IMG/VR virus record: IMGVR_UViG_3300038409_000069
Location: 1-64,000 of that record
DNA from: a virus
DNA: 64,000 nucleotides
Strand: one strand, 5' to 3'
Shown in pieces: positions 7,344 through 14,558 of this stretch. How positions within the stretch are numbered: position 1 is the stretch's first letter; each line of letters starts with the position of its first letter. The position numbers and the translations under genes were made by a program. The notes under the pieces were generated by a model. That model was given only the letters and a program-made list of their open reading frames with translations. It made no database searches and was not told the origin of the DNA.

Positions 7344-7544
7344 CTATTCCACTTTGTTGGGCAAGTGAAACCCGATCGGATGCTTCTCCTGTTCGACCAC
7401 AGGGCCGCGCTCGGCGCATTCGATGAAAGCTTGGGAGAGAGACTTGCAGCAGCGCAGATGGCGCTTCTCCCGAGGAGGAGCCGGCCCTACGCCGCTTGCA
7501 GAGCCGTTGCCGTAGAAGACGGGGTAGGACCAGTCGTCGGTCAT
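7344..7544 (-). CDS. Hypothetical protein, 66 aa
   Basis: ATG at 7544 overlaps the TGA of the o-spanin gene (ATGA). The product (MTDDWSYPVFYGNGSASG...) has a Cys pair (LRCCKS) and ends HPIGFHLPNKVE, a C-terminus duplicated at 6943-6983. A longer overlapping frame (7339-7557) is Arg-rich and judged non-coding. Confidence 0.5.
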   Translation of the reverse strand: MTDDWSYPVFYGNGSASGVGPAPPREKRHLRCCKSLSQAFIECAERGPVVEQEKHPIGFHLPNKVE

Positions 7545-7840
7545 TCAGCAGCCTCATTGTGCGCGTCGATCGCCTTCACCAGCTTGTCGGCGCGGTCGCG
7601 TTCGCAGGCGCCATGCTCGCCTTGAGCGAGCGAGAATTGCGACAAGGCGGTTTCGGTGAGCGGCGCGTCTGGCAGGGCTGGGACGGCGCACGGCGTCCTA
7701 AGCGCCTGATCCACATCCAGCCGGGAGTTGACCGTTCGAATCGGGGTAGAGGCACAGCCTACCAAGAGCGCTGCGATAAGCGCGCTCGAGATCGGCGTCC
7801 AGGAGCTTTTCGACTTGCGGGGCTGCGCGGGTGATCTCAT
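7541..7840 (-). CDS. Rz1-like outer-membrane lipoprotein (o-spanin), 99 aa
   Basis: A basic N-terminus and hydrophobic segment lead to a lipobox (AALLVGC, lipidated Cys at residue 29). A short Pro-containing mature domain follows (PCAVPALPDAPLTETALSQF), typical of Rz1-like lipoproteins. The gene starts inside the i-spanin gene in another frame, the classic embedded Rz/Rz1 plan. The ATG at 7840 is preceded by GAGGAAGAG. With its partner it would fuse inner and outer membranes at the end of lysis, so the host is Gram-negative. Confidence 0.8.
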   Translation of the reverse strand: MRSPAQPRKSKSSWTPISSALIAALLVGCASTPIRTVNSRLDVDQALRTPCAVPALPDAPLTETALSQFSLAQGEHGACERDRADKLVKAIDAHNEAAE

Positions 7841-8312
7841 CTCTTCCTCGTTGAGCATTGGCGGCGATGCGCTCGCGGTTGACGGCGTGTTCGGTTCCGA
7901 TGGCGGCGACTTCCTTCCGCGACTCCTCGCGGTGTTGGGCTGCGCGGCGATCGCTTTCAGCGTATTGATTGCGCACCTCATGTCCGCCGTCCCTTCTTCC
8001 GTCTCGATAGCGCCATTCGGCCCAAGCGAGCGCAAACAGGATCGCAGCCAGATAGAGCGCGATGCGTTGCCAGGGAAAGGACGGAAACCCTGGCAACCGT
8101 GCAAAGCCCATTACGCCGGTCAAATTCTGATTAGGTCTCTGCCTCTCCGGACCGAAGCGGAGCTTATTCCCAAGGCGAATTATCGCGGATATTCCCTTCG
8201 CGAATAGGGCGCGGAGGATGCGCCAGACGAAAAGCGCTCCGGCTTTCAGGGCGCGCCCGATCTTCACTTCGCCCTCCAGCAATAGGCGGAGGTTCTGGGG
8301 GCTGGGGTCCAT
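7698..8312 (-). CDS. Rz-like inner-membrane spanin (i-spanin), up to 204 aa
   Basis: From ATG at 8111 the product has one transmembrane segment (IALYLAAILFALAWAEW) followed by a charged periplasmic coiled coil of about 90 residues and a Cys-containing C-terminus. This is the standard i-spanin form. The frame stays open to 8312, adding 67 residues with an amphipathic basic helix, so the start could be 8312 or 8111; canonical Rz length favours 8111. It pairs with the embedded o-spanin 7541-7840. Confidence 0.75.
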   Translation of the reverse strand: MDPSPQNLRLLLEGEVKIGRALKAGALFVWRILRALFAKGISAIIRLGNKLRFGPERQRPNQNLTGVMGFARLPGFPSFPWQRIALYLAAILFALAWAEWRYRDGRRDGGHEVRNQYAESDRRAAQHREESRKEVAAIGTEHAVNRERIAANAQRGRDEITRAAPQVEKLLDADLERAYRSALGRLCLYPDSNGQLPAGCGSGA

Positions 8313-8348
8313 ACGCCCATGTTCGCACGGCTGGCGGGCGCGTGGACT

Positions 8349-8771
8349 TTAGGTTGGCGGCTTCCAAAACTGATGGACGTTCGACCAGCTCCGCCCGCCG
8401 TGGCGCGGACAAAATATGCCTTCCCGTCGCAATCGAGCCCAAATCTGGATTCGGCTTTCATTTTTGGGGTGCCAAGATGGAGGCTCATACAGGCGCACCA
8501 GGGCCCAATTTCGGCAACGCACCCCTTTGGCGGTCATGGCACTGCATTGCAGCTCTTCGTGCCATTGTTCACTTCTCCAAGCGCGATAGTCTTCAACACT
8601 AACGCCTTCGTTCTTCGCCTCCATTGCGTCCCAATCATCTAGCCATTGCAAAACGTCCGTGTCATCGACATCCGTCTGCCATGCTGTAATTGACAGGCCG
8701 CTTTGTGAGAGCAGACGAACCACCGCTCGAATCTTGCGGCGCGATCTGTCGGAAAGGTGCGGCCCGCTCAT
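8349..8771 (-). CDS. Putative zinc-binding protein with CxxHGG motif, 140 aa
   Basis: Helical N-terminal two-thirds, then CSAMTAKGVRCRN followed by FCPRHGGRS. The C-x8-C plus CxxHGG arrangement matches a small metal-binding module common in phage and plasmid proteins of unknown role. Its start overlaps the end of the upstream DNA-binding gene (ATGA at 8768-8771), so the two are translated together from the palindromic promoter region near 9051. Confidence 0.6.
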   Translation of the reverse strand: MSGPHLSDRSRRKIRAVVRLLSQSGLSITAWQTDVDDTDVLQWLDDWDAMEAKNEGVSVEDYRAWRSEQWHEELQCSAMTAKGVRCRNWALVRLYEPPSWHPKNESRIQIWARLRREGIFCPRHGGRSWSNVHQFWKPPT

Positions 8772-9022
8772 TTCGTTCGTCCTCTCACCATGCGCTCAAA
8801 GACCCGCAGGGCCTCTTCCGGGGTCGGTTCGTTGGCGACGCCATTCGCCTGCAAAGACCTGAGCCCGGCGAGAATCGCGCCCTTGCGCCCACCGTGCGCG
8901 CCCTTCAATGCGTCGAGAAGCTTTATCTCATCCGCACGGAGTGCGACGGAAACGACTTTCGTTCCCGTGCGTTCGCGGCTCTTGGCCGTTGCCTCGGATG
9001 AGGTTTGCGCGCGCTTCGCCAT
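8768..9022 (-). CDS. Probable ribbon-helix-helix regulator, 84 aa
   Basis: Basic N-terminus, a strand-like KVVSVALRADEIKLLDALKG and two helices: the layout of CopG/Arc-like regulators with an N-terminal extension. It is divergent from 9186-9941. The intervening DNA carries a perfect 12-base palindrome and a promoter (9051-9079), so autoregulation and control of the membrane protein gene are likely. The product of the coupled downstream gene (8349-8771) may be a cofactor. Confidence 0.55.
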   Translation of the reverse strand: MAKRAQTSSEATAKSRERTGTKVVSVALRADEIKLLDALKGAHGGRKGAILAGLRSLQANGVANEPTPEEALRVFERMVRGRTK

Positions 9023-9050
9023 GAAATTTGCATAGCACGCTGCTTTTAGC

Positions 9051-9079
9051 TTGACAATAGCATGCTATAAGCTTATCTT
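9051..9079 (+). promoter_or_regulatory. Promoter with perfect palindrome ATAGCATGCTAT
   Basis: TTGACA at 9051-9056 is a consensus -35. TATCTT at 9074-9079 is 17 bases away. The spacer contains ATAGCATGCTAT (9057-9068), a perfect 12-base palindrome, and a related half-site ATAGCAC lies at 9032-9038. The site sits between the divergent regulator 8768-9022 and the membrane protein 9186-9941, so it is the likely operator for both. Confidence 0.6.
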
Positions 9080-9117
9080 GCCGCCTGTTCGGAGCGGCCC
9101 GAACATCCCAAATCACA

Positions 9118-9168
9118 GCCCTTTGCGCCCGGCGACTGAACCTCGCCGGGCGCTTCGCCGCAAAGGGC
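9118..9168 (+). promoter_or_regulatory. Highly structured 5' leader of the 9186 gene
   Basis: An 11-bp perfect stem pairs 9125-9135 (GCGCCCGGCGA) with 9143-9153. A competing or enclosing 10-bp pairing joins GCCCTTTGCG (9118-9127) with CGCAAAGGGC (9159-9168). The two share bases 9125-9127, so the RNA can rearrange. It ends 17 bases before the ATG, overlapping the approach to the GGGAGC ribosome-binding site. No T-run follows. Control of translation or a protein-binding RNA is inferred. Confidence 0.5.
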
Positions 9169-9185
9169 GCATCGGGAGCAATCCG

Positions 9186-9941
9186 ATGGCAAAGAATATC
9201 ACCTCAGCGCCCCGCCGTTTCAAGCGGCTGAGCGTCGAGCTTCGAAACCTTCCGCTGGCCGTCCTGGTCGTCGTCATCTCGATCTGCATCGAGGTCTACG
9301 CAACAGGCGGCATATTTCAGCAAAACACCGCTTCGGTTTCGATCTTCGGATTGGGCGTCGCGCTCGCGCCCGTCGAAGCGGCCATCTCCCTGGGGCTGGG
9401 TCTGCTCAGCCTCTGGTGTGCAATGACTGCCGCGGCTCTCAGGGCCGATCCGCGGTCCGATCAGAAGGCCCGGGCGTTCGGCGCGCAGGCTCTTGCGTTT
9501 GTCCTGCTCTGCGCTCCGATCTACTATGCTGGAAATTCGTTCGCATTCCAGCGTCAACTCGCGGACTATCGCGAGTATTCAGGCTCAGAAGCTGAGCGCG
9601 CCGATCGAATGCTCGCGTTCGATGACGGCGCCGACAGCCGAGCCCGCGGCGACGCTGCGGAGAGCCTCAAGAACGGCGTCGAACCACAAGCCGCGCGGTT
9701 CGACTTTTTGTGCACGCTGTGGGCCGCGTTCCTTTACGTGGTGAACATGGCGGCGGCCCGCCTTGGTTGGCGCCCTCGTCCGGAAACGGACGCGGAGGCC
9801 AAGGCCCGGGAAGCGGCGGTCCGGGCGGCGAAGGCCGCTCAGACCCGCGAGCGCAACAAGAAGGCAGCCGACAAGGCCCGCCGCCAAGCCGAACGCGATG
9901 CAGCCCGCAAGGCCGGTCGCGGATTTCTCAGGGTCGTTTGA
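9186..9941 (+). CDS. Multi-spanning membrane protein with Ala/Arg/Lys-rich tail, 251 aa
   Basis: ATG at 9186 has GGGAGC upstream; the longer frame to 9051 covers the promoter and leader and is rejected. Hydrophobic segments lie near residues 21-41, 50-80, 96-114 and 177-197. The tail from about 205 is a highly charged Ala/Lys/Arg/Glu helix (ETDAEAKAREAAVRAAKAAQ). It is a single-gene unit with its own regulated promoter, structured leader and strong terminator. Related in plan to 5736-6680. Expression isolated from neighbours suggests a lysogenic or moron-type function at the membrane, such as exclusion; this is inference. Confidence 0.65.
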   Translation: MAKNITSAPRRFKRLSVELRNLPLAVLVVVISICIEVYATGGIFQQNTASVSIFGLGVALAPVEAAISLGLGLLSLWCAMTAAALRADPRSDQKARAFGAQALAFVLLCAPIYYAGNSFAFQRQLADYREYSGSEAERADRMLAFDDGADSRARGDAAESLKNGVEPQAARFDFLCTLWAAFLYVVNMAAARLGWRPRPETDAEAKAREAAVRAAKAAQTRERNKKAADKARRQAERDAARKAGRGFLRVV

Positions 9942-9945
9942 TCCG

Positions 9946-9982
9946 AAGCGCTCCGTCTCCTAACCGAGGCGGAGCGCTTTTT
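9946..9982 (+). terminator. Intrinsic terminator after 9186-9941
   Basis: AAGCGCTCCG pairs with CGGAGCGCTT (10 bp) around a loop that can extend the stem, followed by five T residues at 9978-9982. It starts five bases after the stop codon. Confidence 0.85.
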
Positions 9983-10194
9983 GCGTCGCGGGCCGGGCGC
10001 TACTCCGGCTGCTCGCCATTCAACCCGCCAGCCAATATGGACGGGACCGAGCCTGTCGAAACTGGCATTCGACGCGTGTCTGCTTTCCACGCCGCCGCGA
10101 CGCCTCCCTTATACGCTGCTTCGCGGCCCGGTGGAATCCTGTTGCGCCCGGCGGAGGGGGCGGTAGGGTGCGATCAAAATGCGTGGGGAGTGCA
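9983..10194. other. 212-base gap before the methyltransferase gene
   Basis: No gene or convincing RNA seen. A TTATAC at 10109-10114 could be a -10 but lacks a recognisable -35. A GGGGAG ribosome-binding site appears just before 10195. Confidence 0.4.
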
Positions 10195-10998
10195 ATGTCG
10201 GTTTTGTTCGCCGAACCAGCCGTTAGTCGTGATGAGGCTGCGCGTCTGGTTTCGTCTGTTAAGTGGTTCCATCGGGTCGAGCCGATCGAGGGCATGATCG
10301 CTCCCGGATATGTTCCGCCCCAGGGCTCATACGACGCCGCCGGCTATGCGGATTCCCTCCAATTGGGAGACATTCGCGGGAAGCGCATCCTCGAAATCGG
10401 TACATGGGACGGCCCGATGGCCTACGAACTCGCCAAGCGCGGCGCCGACGTTGTCGCCAGCGACATTCAAGACCCGAAGCACACCGGATTCAATGTCCTG
10501 GGTAAGATCGGCGGCTTCAAGGTGCCCTATGTGCGGACATCGGTGTACGATCTGCACAAGCATTTCAAGCCCGCGACCTTCGACATCGTCCTCTTCCTTG
10601 GTGTTTTTTATCACCTGAAGCACCCGCTCATGGCGTTCGAGAAAATCGCCTCCGTATTGAAACTCGGCGGGCAGATTCGCTGCGAAGGCGCAGGGATCGG
10701 CCCCTATTTCGAGAACCTGTCGAGCGAGCCGGTTTTGCTGCCCGCGCATGTATTCGAAACCCTCAACGCGATGGACGAGGCTGGTGTCCCTCTGGCGCTC
10801 TCATATCCCGGCACGTTTCGAAAGGGCGAGAACTGGTTCCTACCGAACAAGACCGCGCTCAAGGGCTGGATGCAGGCTGCGGGCTTTGATGTGGACGGCG
10901 TCTGGATGATGCTAACCGACGAGGCCCGCGGCGTTGTTCGGCTTGGCGGGCGCGCCACGAAGGTTGGACGCCCGACCGAGGAGCACAAGATCGTTTAG
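10195..10998 (+). CDS. SAM-dependent methyltransferase, CmoB/DUF1698-like, 267 aa
   Basis: Class I methyltransferase. Motif I is LEIGTWDGPMAYELAKRGA (from residue 66) with acidic D90 in VVASDIQ, and a motif-IV-like FLGVFYHLKHP. The start (WFHRVEPIEG) and WDG variant resemble the tRNA-U34 carboxymethyl/methyltransferase (CmoB) group and related sugar or lipid methylases. ATG at 10195 has a strong GGGGAG site; a GTG at 10168 is less likely. It is a lone rightward gene whose end overlaps the tail fibre end by 4 bases. The substrate is unknown; a glycan or tRNA modification is equally possible. Confidence 0.7.
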   Translation: MSVLFAEPAVSRDEAARLVSSVKWFHRVEPIEGMIAPGYVPPQGSYDAAGYADSLQLGDIRGKRILEIGTWDGPMAYELAKRGADVVASDIQDPKHTGFNVLGKIGGFKVPYVRTSVYDLHKHFKPATFDIVLFLGVFYHLKHPLMAFEKIASVLKLGGQIRCEGAGIGPYFENLSSEPVLLPAHVFETLNAMDEAGVPLALSYPGTFRKGENWFLPNKTALKGWMQAAGFDVDGVWMMLTDEARGVVRLGGRATKVGRPTEEHKIV

Positions 10999-13868
10999 CC
11001 GCCGAGCGCCTTCAAGCGCTGGTTCAATGTCTCGATGAGGACGGCCTGAGTTTCGACCGTCTCAATCAGCCGCTGGATCCATTCGCCGGTCGCGAGTCCT
11101 TTGACCGGATCGAGCTTCGCCTCGTTCGGCAGCGCGGTTAGGTGGCCCTTCTCGCGCCAATGCTTTGCGTAGCCGTCCAGCGTGAGCGGATCGTGTTCCG
11201 TGCCGAGTCGCGCCTGGAATTTGCGAGCGCCCTCGTGAATGCGCGGCTCGATGCGGTCCGGCGTTGCGGAAACCTCCACCAGCACCGGAATGCGCGCGAC
11301 CTTCTGGCGCTCGACGAGGATGGGATCGCCCGCCTCATCCTTCTCGCCCGTCGCAATCTGCTCCATGAGCGGCGCGCCAGCATCGTCGAATAGCGGCAGT
11401 TCGTCAAATACGGGTTCGTCGAATTCTACTTCGCTCTCGATCTGCACAGCGCGGCCGTCGCGTCGCTCAATCGAGCGCACGACCTTGCGCGCCCTGCGCG
11501 TGGCTTGAACTTGATGCGCCGGACTGCCAGCATGCACTCGATCCGGCGCTTTGCCGTCCCAGAACGTAAGGTCGACGAGCTTCGCCGGGTCGACCTCGCC
11601 AGCCTCGCGCGCAACCGCAGCGGCGAGCGGGTAGCAGGTGAGCTGCGTGTTGTCGTCATAGACAGCCGTTGCATTGATCGTTCCGGCGCCTTTCGCGCCG
11701 CCAGTCGCCGCGCCGACGACGATGCTGACGCCGGTCACATTCAGCGTTGTAGCCGAGTGATCGTATTGAAACCAAACCGTGGAGCCAGCATATACTTCTA
11801 TATCGGTCGCTTTGCTCGCATGCGAGCCGCCGTACAGAGCAAAATTAGCTCCGTCGTTGAACGCATTCCCGCCCGCGAACCTGACCGATTGGTCGGCCGT
11901 GGCATTTTTCAAGACGTAACCCACGCCAGATGCGCCGTATGTCAGATCAGAGTCCGCAATCTGAATGCGCTCAGCGGTGGCGTTGTCGTCGATGCCCGGA
12001 GACGTAAACGATGTAGTGGCAATCAGACTAGGAAAGGAATTATTCCCATCCAGCGTCAGAGTGCGGTCCGCGTCTCCAGTCGTGACGGTCAGCGTGCGGT
12101 TGGCGGTAAGGTTCGACCCTGGCTTGACAATGAGATTGTGGGAGCCGTCCGTATCGCGAAGATAGAGCCCCTCGTTGGCGAAAATGCGAAGTCCGTCTTC
12201 GGTTTCGTAGAGGGACGCGATTGCGCCCGCCTCCGCGGTCGGAACCGCAGAGCCGCTTTCCGCAATGATCGAAAAGAAATTGTCGGCCGCGTCGACTGTT
12301 CCGTTCTTGGACAGAATGGCGCCGGTCGATTGCACGCGAAACCACCAGTTCGCCCGGCAATTCTGGAGCGCGCCTGCGCCGGCCTGTAGCTCGATGCCAT
12401 TCCCCGACCCGCTGGGCCGCTGCACCATCAGACCAAAAATCAGATTCGAATCGGAGTTACCCGCTTTCCAGCCGATCCCGTCCGTGTGGCTGATTCGAAT
12501 GCGCTGGTAATTGTTATGATTGATGTTGTTCGTTGCCGTGCCGGCGCCCCAGGTCCAGCCGTTCGCGGTACTGGACGCCTGAACGTCGATGTCATCCCAA
12601 ACGTTGAGCTGCACCGTGTCGTCGCCGGTGTTTACGTCCTCGTGGATTTGATCGGACGTGGCGCCGGTGCAGACGAGTCGTGCGAAATTGCCGCCCGTGT
12701 GTCCGCGCAAATCAAGACAGCGCGTCGCAAGGGAGTTGCCGTCCAACACAATATCTGCGATCTGGAGACCGGTGGTGTTCCCCGTTGCGCTGTCGCATAG
12801 GATCATGGCGGAGCTTCCGCCTGTCCACTTCAGCGTCGTTCCGTATTGACCGTTTGTCGCGCCGCCCGCGCCGCGAATCTTGACGTTGTGCTTATCGGAG
12901 AGGTCGAGCTGGGCGCTGATTTCGATCGGATCGCCTTCCGGAGCATCCGGCAGCACGATCCACGGCCCGCCGCCGACAGAATTGGCATAATCCGTCGCCG
13001 CATCGAGCGCGGCCCCATTCGCCGCCGCGGTCGCGGAATTGGAGACGCCCCACCACGCAGCCTGCCAATCGCCGTCGACAAGGCGCTGCCACGCCCCGCT
13101 AGATCCATCCGTATCGCTATTCGGCGCAACCCACATCCCAGCCTGCGGATCGGCCGTGACGTTCGCCGATTGATCGCCGCTGCGCCAGACGAAGACGCCC
13201 CCGCCACCATCTCCCGCAGTCGTTCTGGCGCGCATGATGACCGCATCGACGACGCCAGCGGTAAGCGCAGAAAGAGCGGCCTTCGTCGCGACTTCCAGCG
13301 TCGCATTGAGCGCCCCAACCGCTGCGTCTGTCGTGGACGCCGTCACCACAGTGGTTAAGGCGGCCGAGACGGAAGTGTTCGCTATCTGAGATAGGAGCGC
13401 GAAGCCGGTCGTGCTGATGCCGATGACGTAGCCAACGAAGGCGTCCAGGTCGGCGCCGTCGAGGTCTATCTCGGCGCTGAAGCCGTCATTCTGCAAGGCA
13501 GACAGCGGAAGGCGCGGAACGCCTCTTTTTAGCTGGAGATGCGTCTGATAGATGCGATCCCCAAAGGATTGCAGGGCGCTTGCTTGCGCTGAACTGAATC
13601 CCGCATTCGCAAAGACAGTCGCCTGGAAGGATTCGAAGTCAAGCGCGATGACGATGATCGAATCAACGGCTGGAGCGCTGTCGAACGTGACCGCGCCCCC
13701 GAGGTTCGAACTATTGAACGAAACGCTATATGCGGTAACGATCGCGCCATCGACCAATACGCTGAGGTCGTTCGCACTCTGCACGTAAAAGTCAAACGTG
13801 AACTCGTCAGTGACCCCGTCGCCAATGAATGGGCCGCTGACCGTAATCTCTGAAGAAATGCCGCTCAT
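10995..13868 (-). CDS. Tail fibre / tailspike-like protein, 957 aa
   Basis: The N-terminal about 150 residues (FIGDGVTDEFTFDFYVQSAN...) resemble the virion-attachment domain of T7-type tail fibres. The middle (about 200-640) is Gly/Asn/Asp-rich and repetitive, as in right-handed beta-helix tailspikes (ADIVLDGNSLATRCLDLRGH). The C-terminus holds a charged segment and a coiled coil (EWIQRLIETVETQAVLIETL). It is the last gene of the leftward late operon. Host-surface binding and possibly glycan cleavage are expected; no catalytic residues can be assigned. Confidence 0.8.
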   Translation of the reverse strand: MSGISSEITVSGPFIGDGVTDEFTFDFYVQSANDLSVLVDGAIVTAYSVSFNSSNLGGAVTFDSAPAVDSIIVIALDFESFQATVFANAGFSSAQASALQSFGDRIYQTHLQLKRGVPRLPLSALQNDGFSAEIDLDGADLDAFVGYVIGISTTGFALLSQIANTSVSAALTTVVTASTTDAAVGALNATLEVATKAALSALTAGVVDAVIMRARTTAGDGGGGVFVWRSGDQSANVTADPQAGMWVAPNSDTDGSSGAWQRLVDGDWQAAWWGVSNSATAAANGAALDAATDYANSVGGGPWIVLPDAPEGDPIEISAQLDLSDKHNVKIRGAGGATNGQYGTTLKWTGGSSAMILCDSATGNTTGLQIADIVLDGNSLATRCLDLRGHTGGNFARLVCTGATSDQIHEDVNTGDDTVQLNVWDDIDVQASSTANGWTWGAGTATNNINHNNYQRIRISHTDGIGWKAGNSDSNLIFGLMVQRPSGSGNGIELQAGAGALQNCRANWWFRVQSTGAILSKNGTVDAADNFFSIIAESGSAVPTAEAGAIASLYETEDGLRIFANEGLYLRDTDGSHNLIVKPGSNLTANRTLTVTTGDADRTLTLDGNNSFPSLIATTSFTSPGIDDNATAERIQIADSDLTYGASGVGYVLKNATADQSVRFAGGNAFNDGANFALYGGSHASKATDIEVYAGSTVWFQYDHSATTLNVTGVSIVVGAATGGAKGAGTINATAVYDDNTQLTCYPLAAAVAREAGEVDPAKLVDLTFWDGKAPDRVHAGSPAHQVQATRRARKVVRSIERRDGRAVQIESEVEFDEPVFDELPLFDDAGAPLMEQIATGEKDEAGDPILVERQKVARIPVLVEVSATPDRIEPRIHEGARKFQARLGTEHDPLTLDGYAKHWREKGHLTALPNEAKLDPVKGLATGEWIQRLIETVETQAVLIETLNQRLKALGG

Positions 13869-13896
13869 GGGGTCGCATTTTGCGGGCGTTTAGGGG

Positions 13897-13908
13897 GCGC
13901 GCGGGGTT
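13897..13908 (-). promoter_or_regulatory. Late-region element GCGCGCGGGGTT (copy 1)
   Basis: The plus-strand 12-mer GCGCGCGGGGTT (AACCCCGCGCGC in the sense of the late operon) sits 29-40 bases upstream of the tail fibre start. An identical 12-mer occurs at 33219-33230 and near-matches at 37120 and 44890. The role is inferred: promoter element or RNA processing site. Confidence 0.45.
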
Positions 13909-13957
13909 GCGTGAGGGGAGGATTGGGGGCAGGGTCGGCCTCAAGGGAGGGGCCGAG

Positions 13958-14389
13958 GTGAAACGGCTATCCGGCTGGAAACGCCTTTGGATCGTGGGGG
14001 CTGTCGGTTGCTGGGCTTACGGAGCCTTTTGGCTGCCGCAGAACAGCGTTCTCATGGAGCCGCCCCCGACACGTGCAAACGCCGAAGTAGAATGTATGGC
14101 CACTTTGACCACTGAAGCGCCATCCGCTCAGCCACTGATGCCTGACGAGCAGCCGTCGTCCAACGAACGACTAAGCCAATGGTTGGACTCGCAACCTCTT
14201 AGAGAAGCCGATGCAGAGTGCGTGCGTCGCACCTTGCCGCGGCTACTCGGAGAGTACTGGAGCATGGCGGCTTTCGGAGTCCTCTCTGTCATTTTGTTTC
14301 CAATCATGGCCGGCCTGGGAATTCGGCTGGCGTTTCTGATCGGCCGTTGGGTTTGGCGCGGCTTCTTCCCGACGAAGCAGCGAGCTTAG
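13958..14389 (+). CDS. Two-segment membrane protein, 143 aa (GTG start)
   Basis: GTG at 13958 follows AAGGGAGGGG; the longer frame from 13880 is Gly/Arg-rich and rejected. A first membrane segment lies near residues 9-26 and a second near 110-130 (FGVLSVILFPIMAGLGIRLA), with a polar, Pro/Ser-rich loop containing Cys between them. It forms a small rightward island between two leftward virion genes. A holin-like or superinfection-related membrane role is possible; unproven. Confidence 0.6.
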   Translation: MKRLSGWKRLWIVGAVGCWAYGAFWLPQNSVLMEPPPTRANAEVECMATLTTEAPSAQPLMPDEQPSSNERLSQWLDSQPLREADAECVRRTLPRLLGEYWSMAAFGVLSVILFPIMAGLGIRLAFLIGRWVWRGFFPTKQRA

Positions 14390-14390
14390 C

Positions 14391-14558
14391 ATGCCCGTTG
14401 AAGCCGTCGCATTCCTTGGCGGACTGGGGCTCTTCGGCATTTTCTGCTGGGCCGCAATCCAAGACATGAACAGGCCGCGCAAGCGCCGCCGTTACCCTGG
14501 TCCGCCGGGCTCGCTTCGTCGCCATAAACGGGAGCTATCGGGTATCCTGGATGAGTAG
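14391..14558 (+). CDS. Small membrane peptide, 55 aa
   Basis: ATG at 14391 is one base after the stop of 13958-14389; stop TAG at 14556-14558. One N-terminal hydrophobic segment (VAFLGGLGLFGIFCWAAIQ) is followed by a very basic tail (NRPRKRRRYPGPPGSLRRHK). Its end overlaps the last 24 bases of the opposite-strand giant gene. It forms an operon with the preceding membrane protein. Confidence 0.55.
   Translation: MPVEAVAFLGGLGLFGIFCWAAIQDMNRPRKRRRYPGPPGSLRRHKRELSGILDE

Noticed and set aside
7339-7557. Alternative minus frame overlapping the 7344 gene
   Set aside because: Arg/Leu-rich; the 7344-7544 frame shares its C-terminus with the duplicated block and is ATGA-coupled.
10995-13868. Diversity-generating retroelement as in BPP-1
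   Set aside because: The head genes resemble BPP-1, but no reverse transcriptase, variable/template repeat pair or accessory gene was seen near the fibre.
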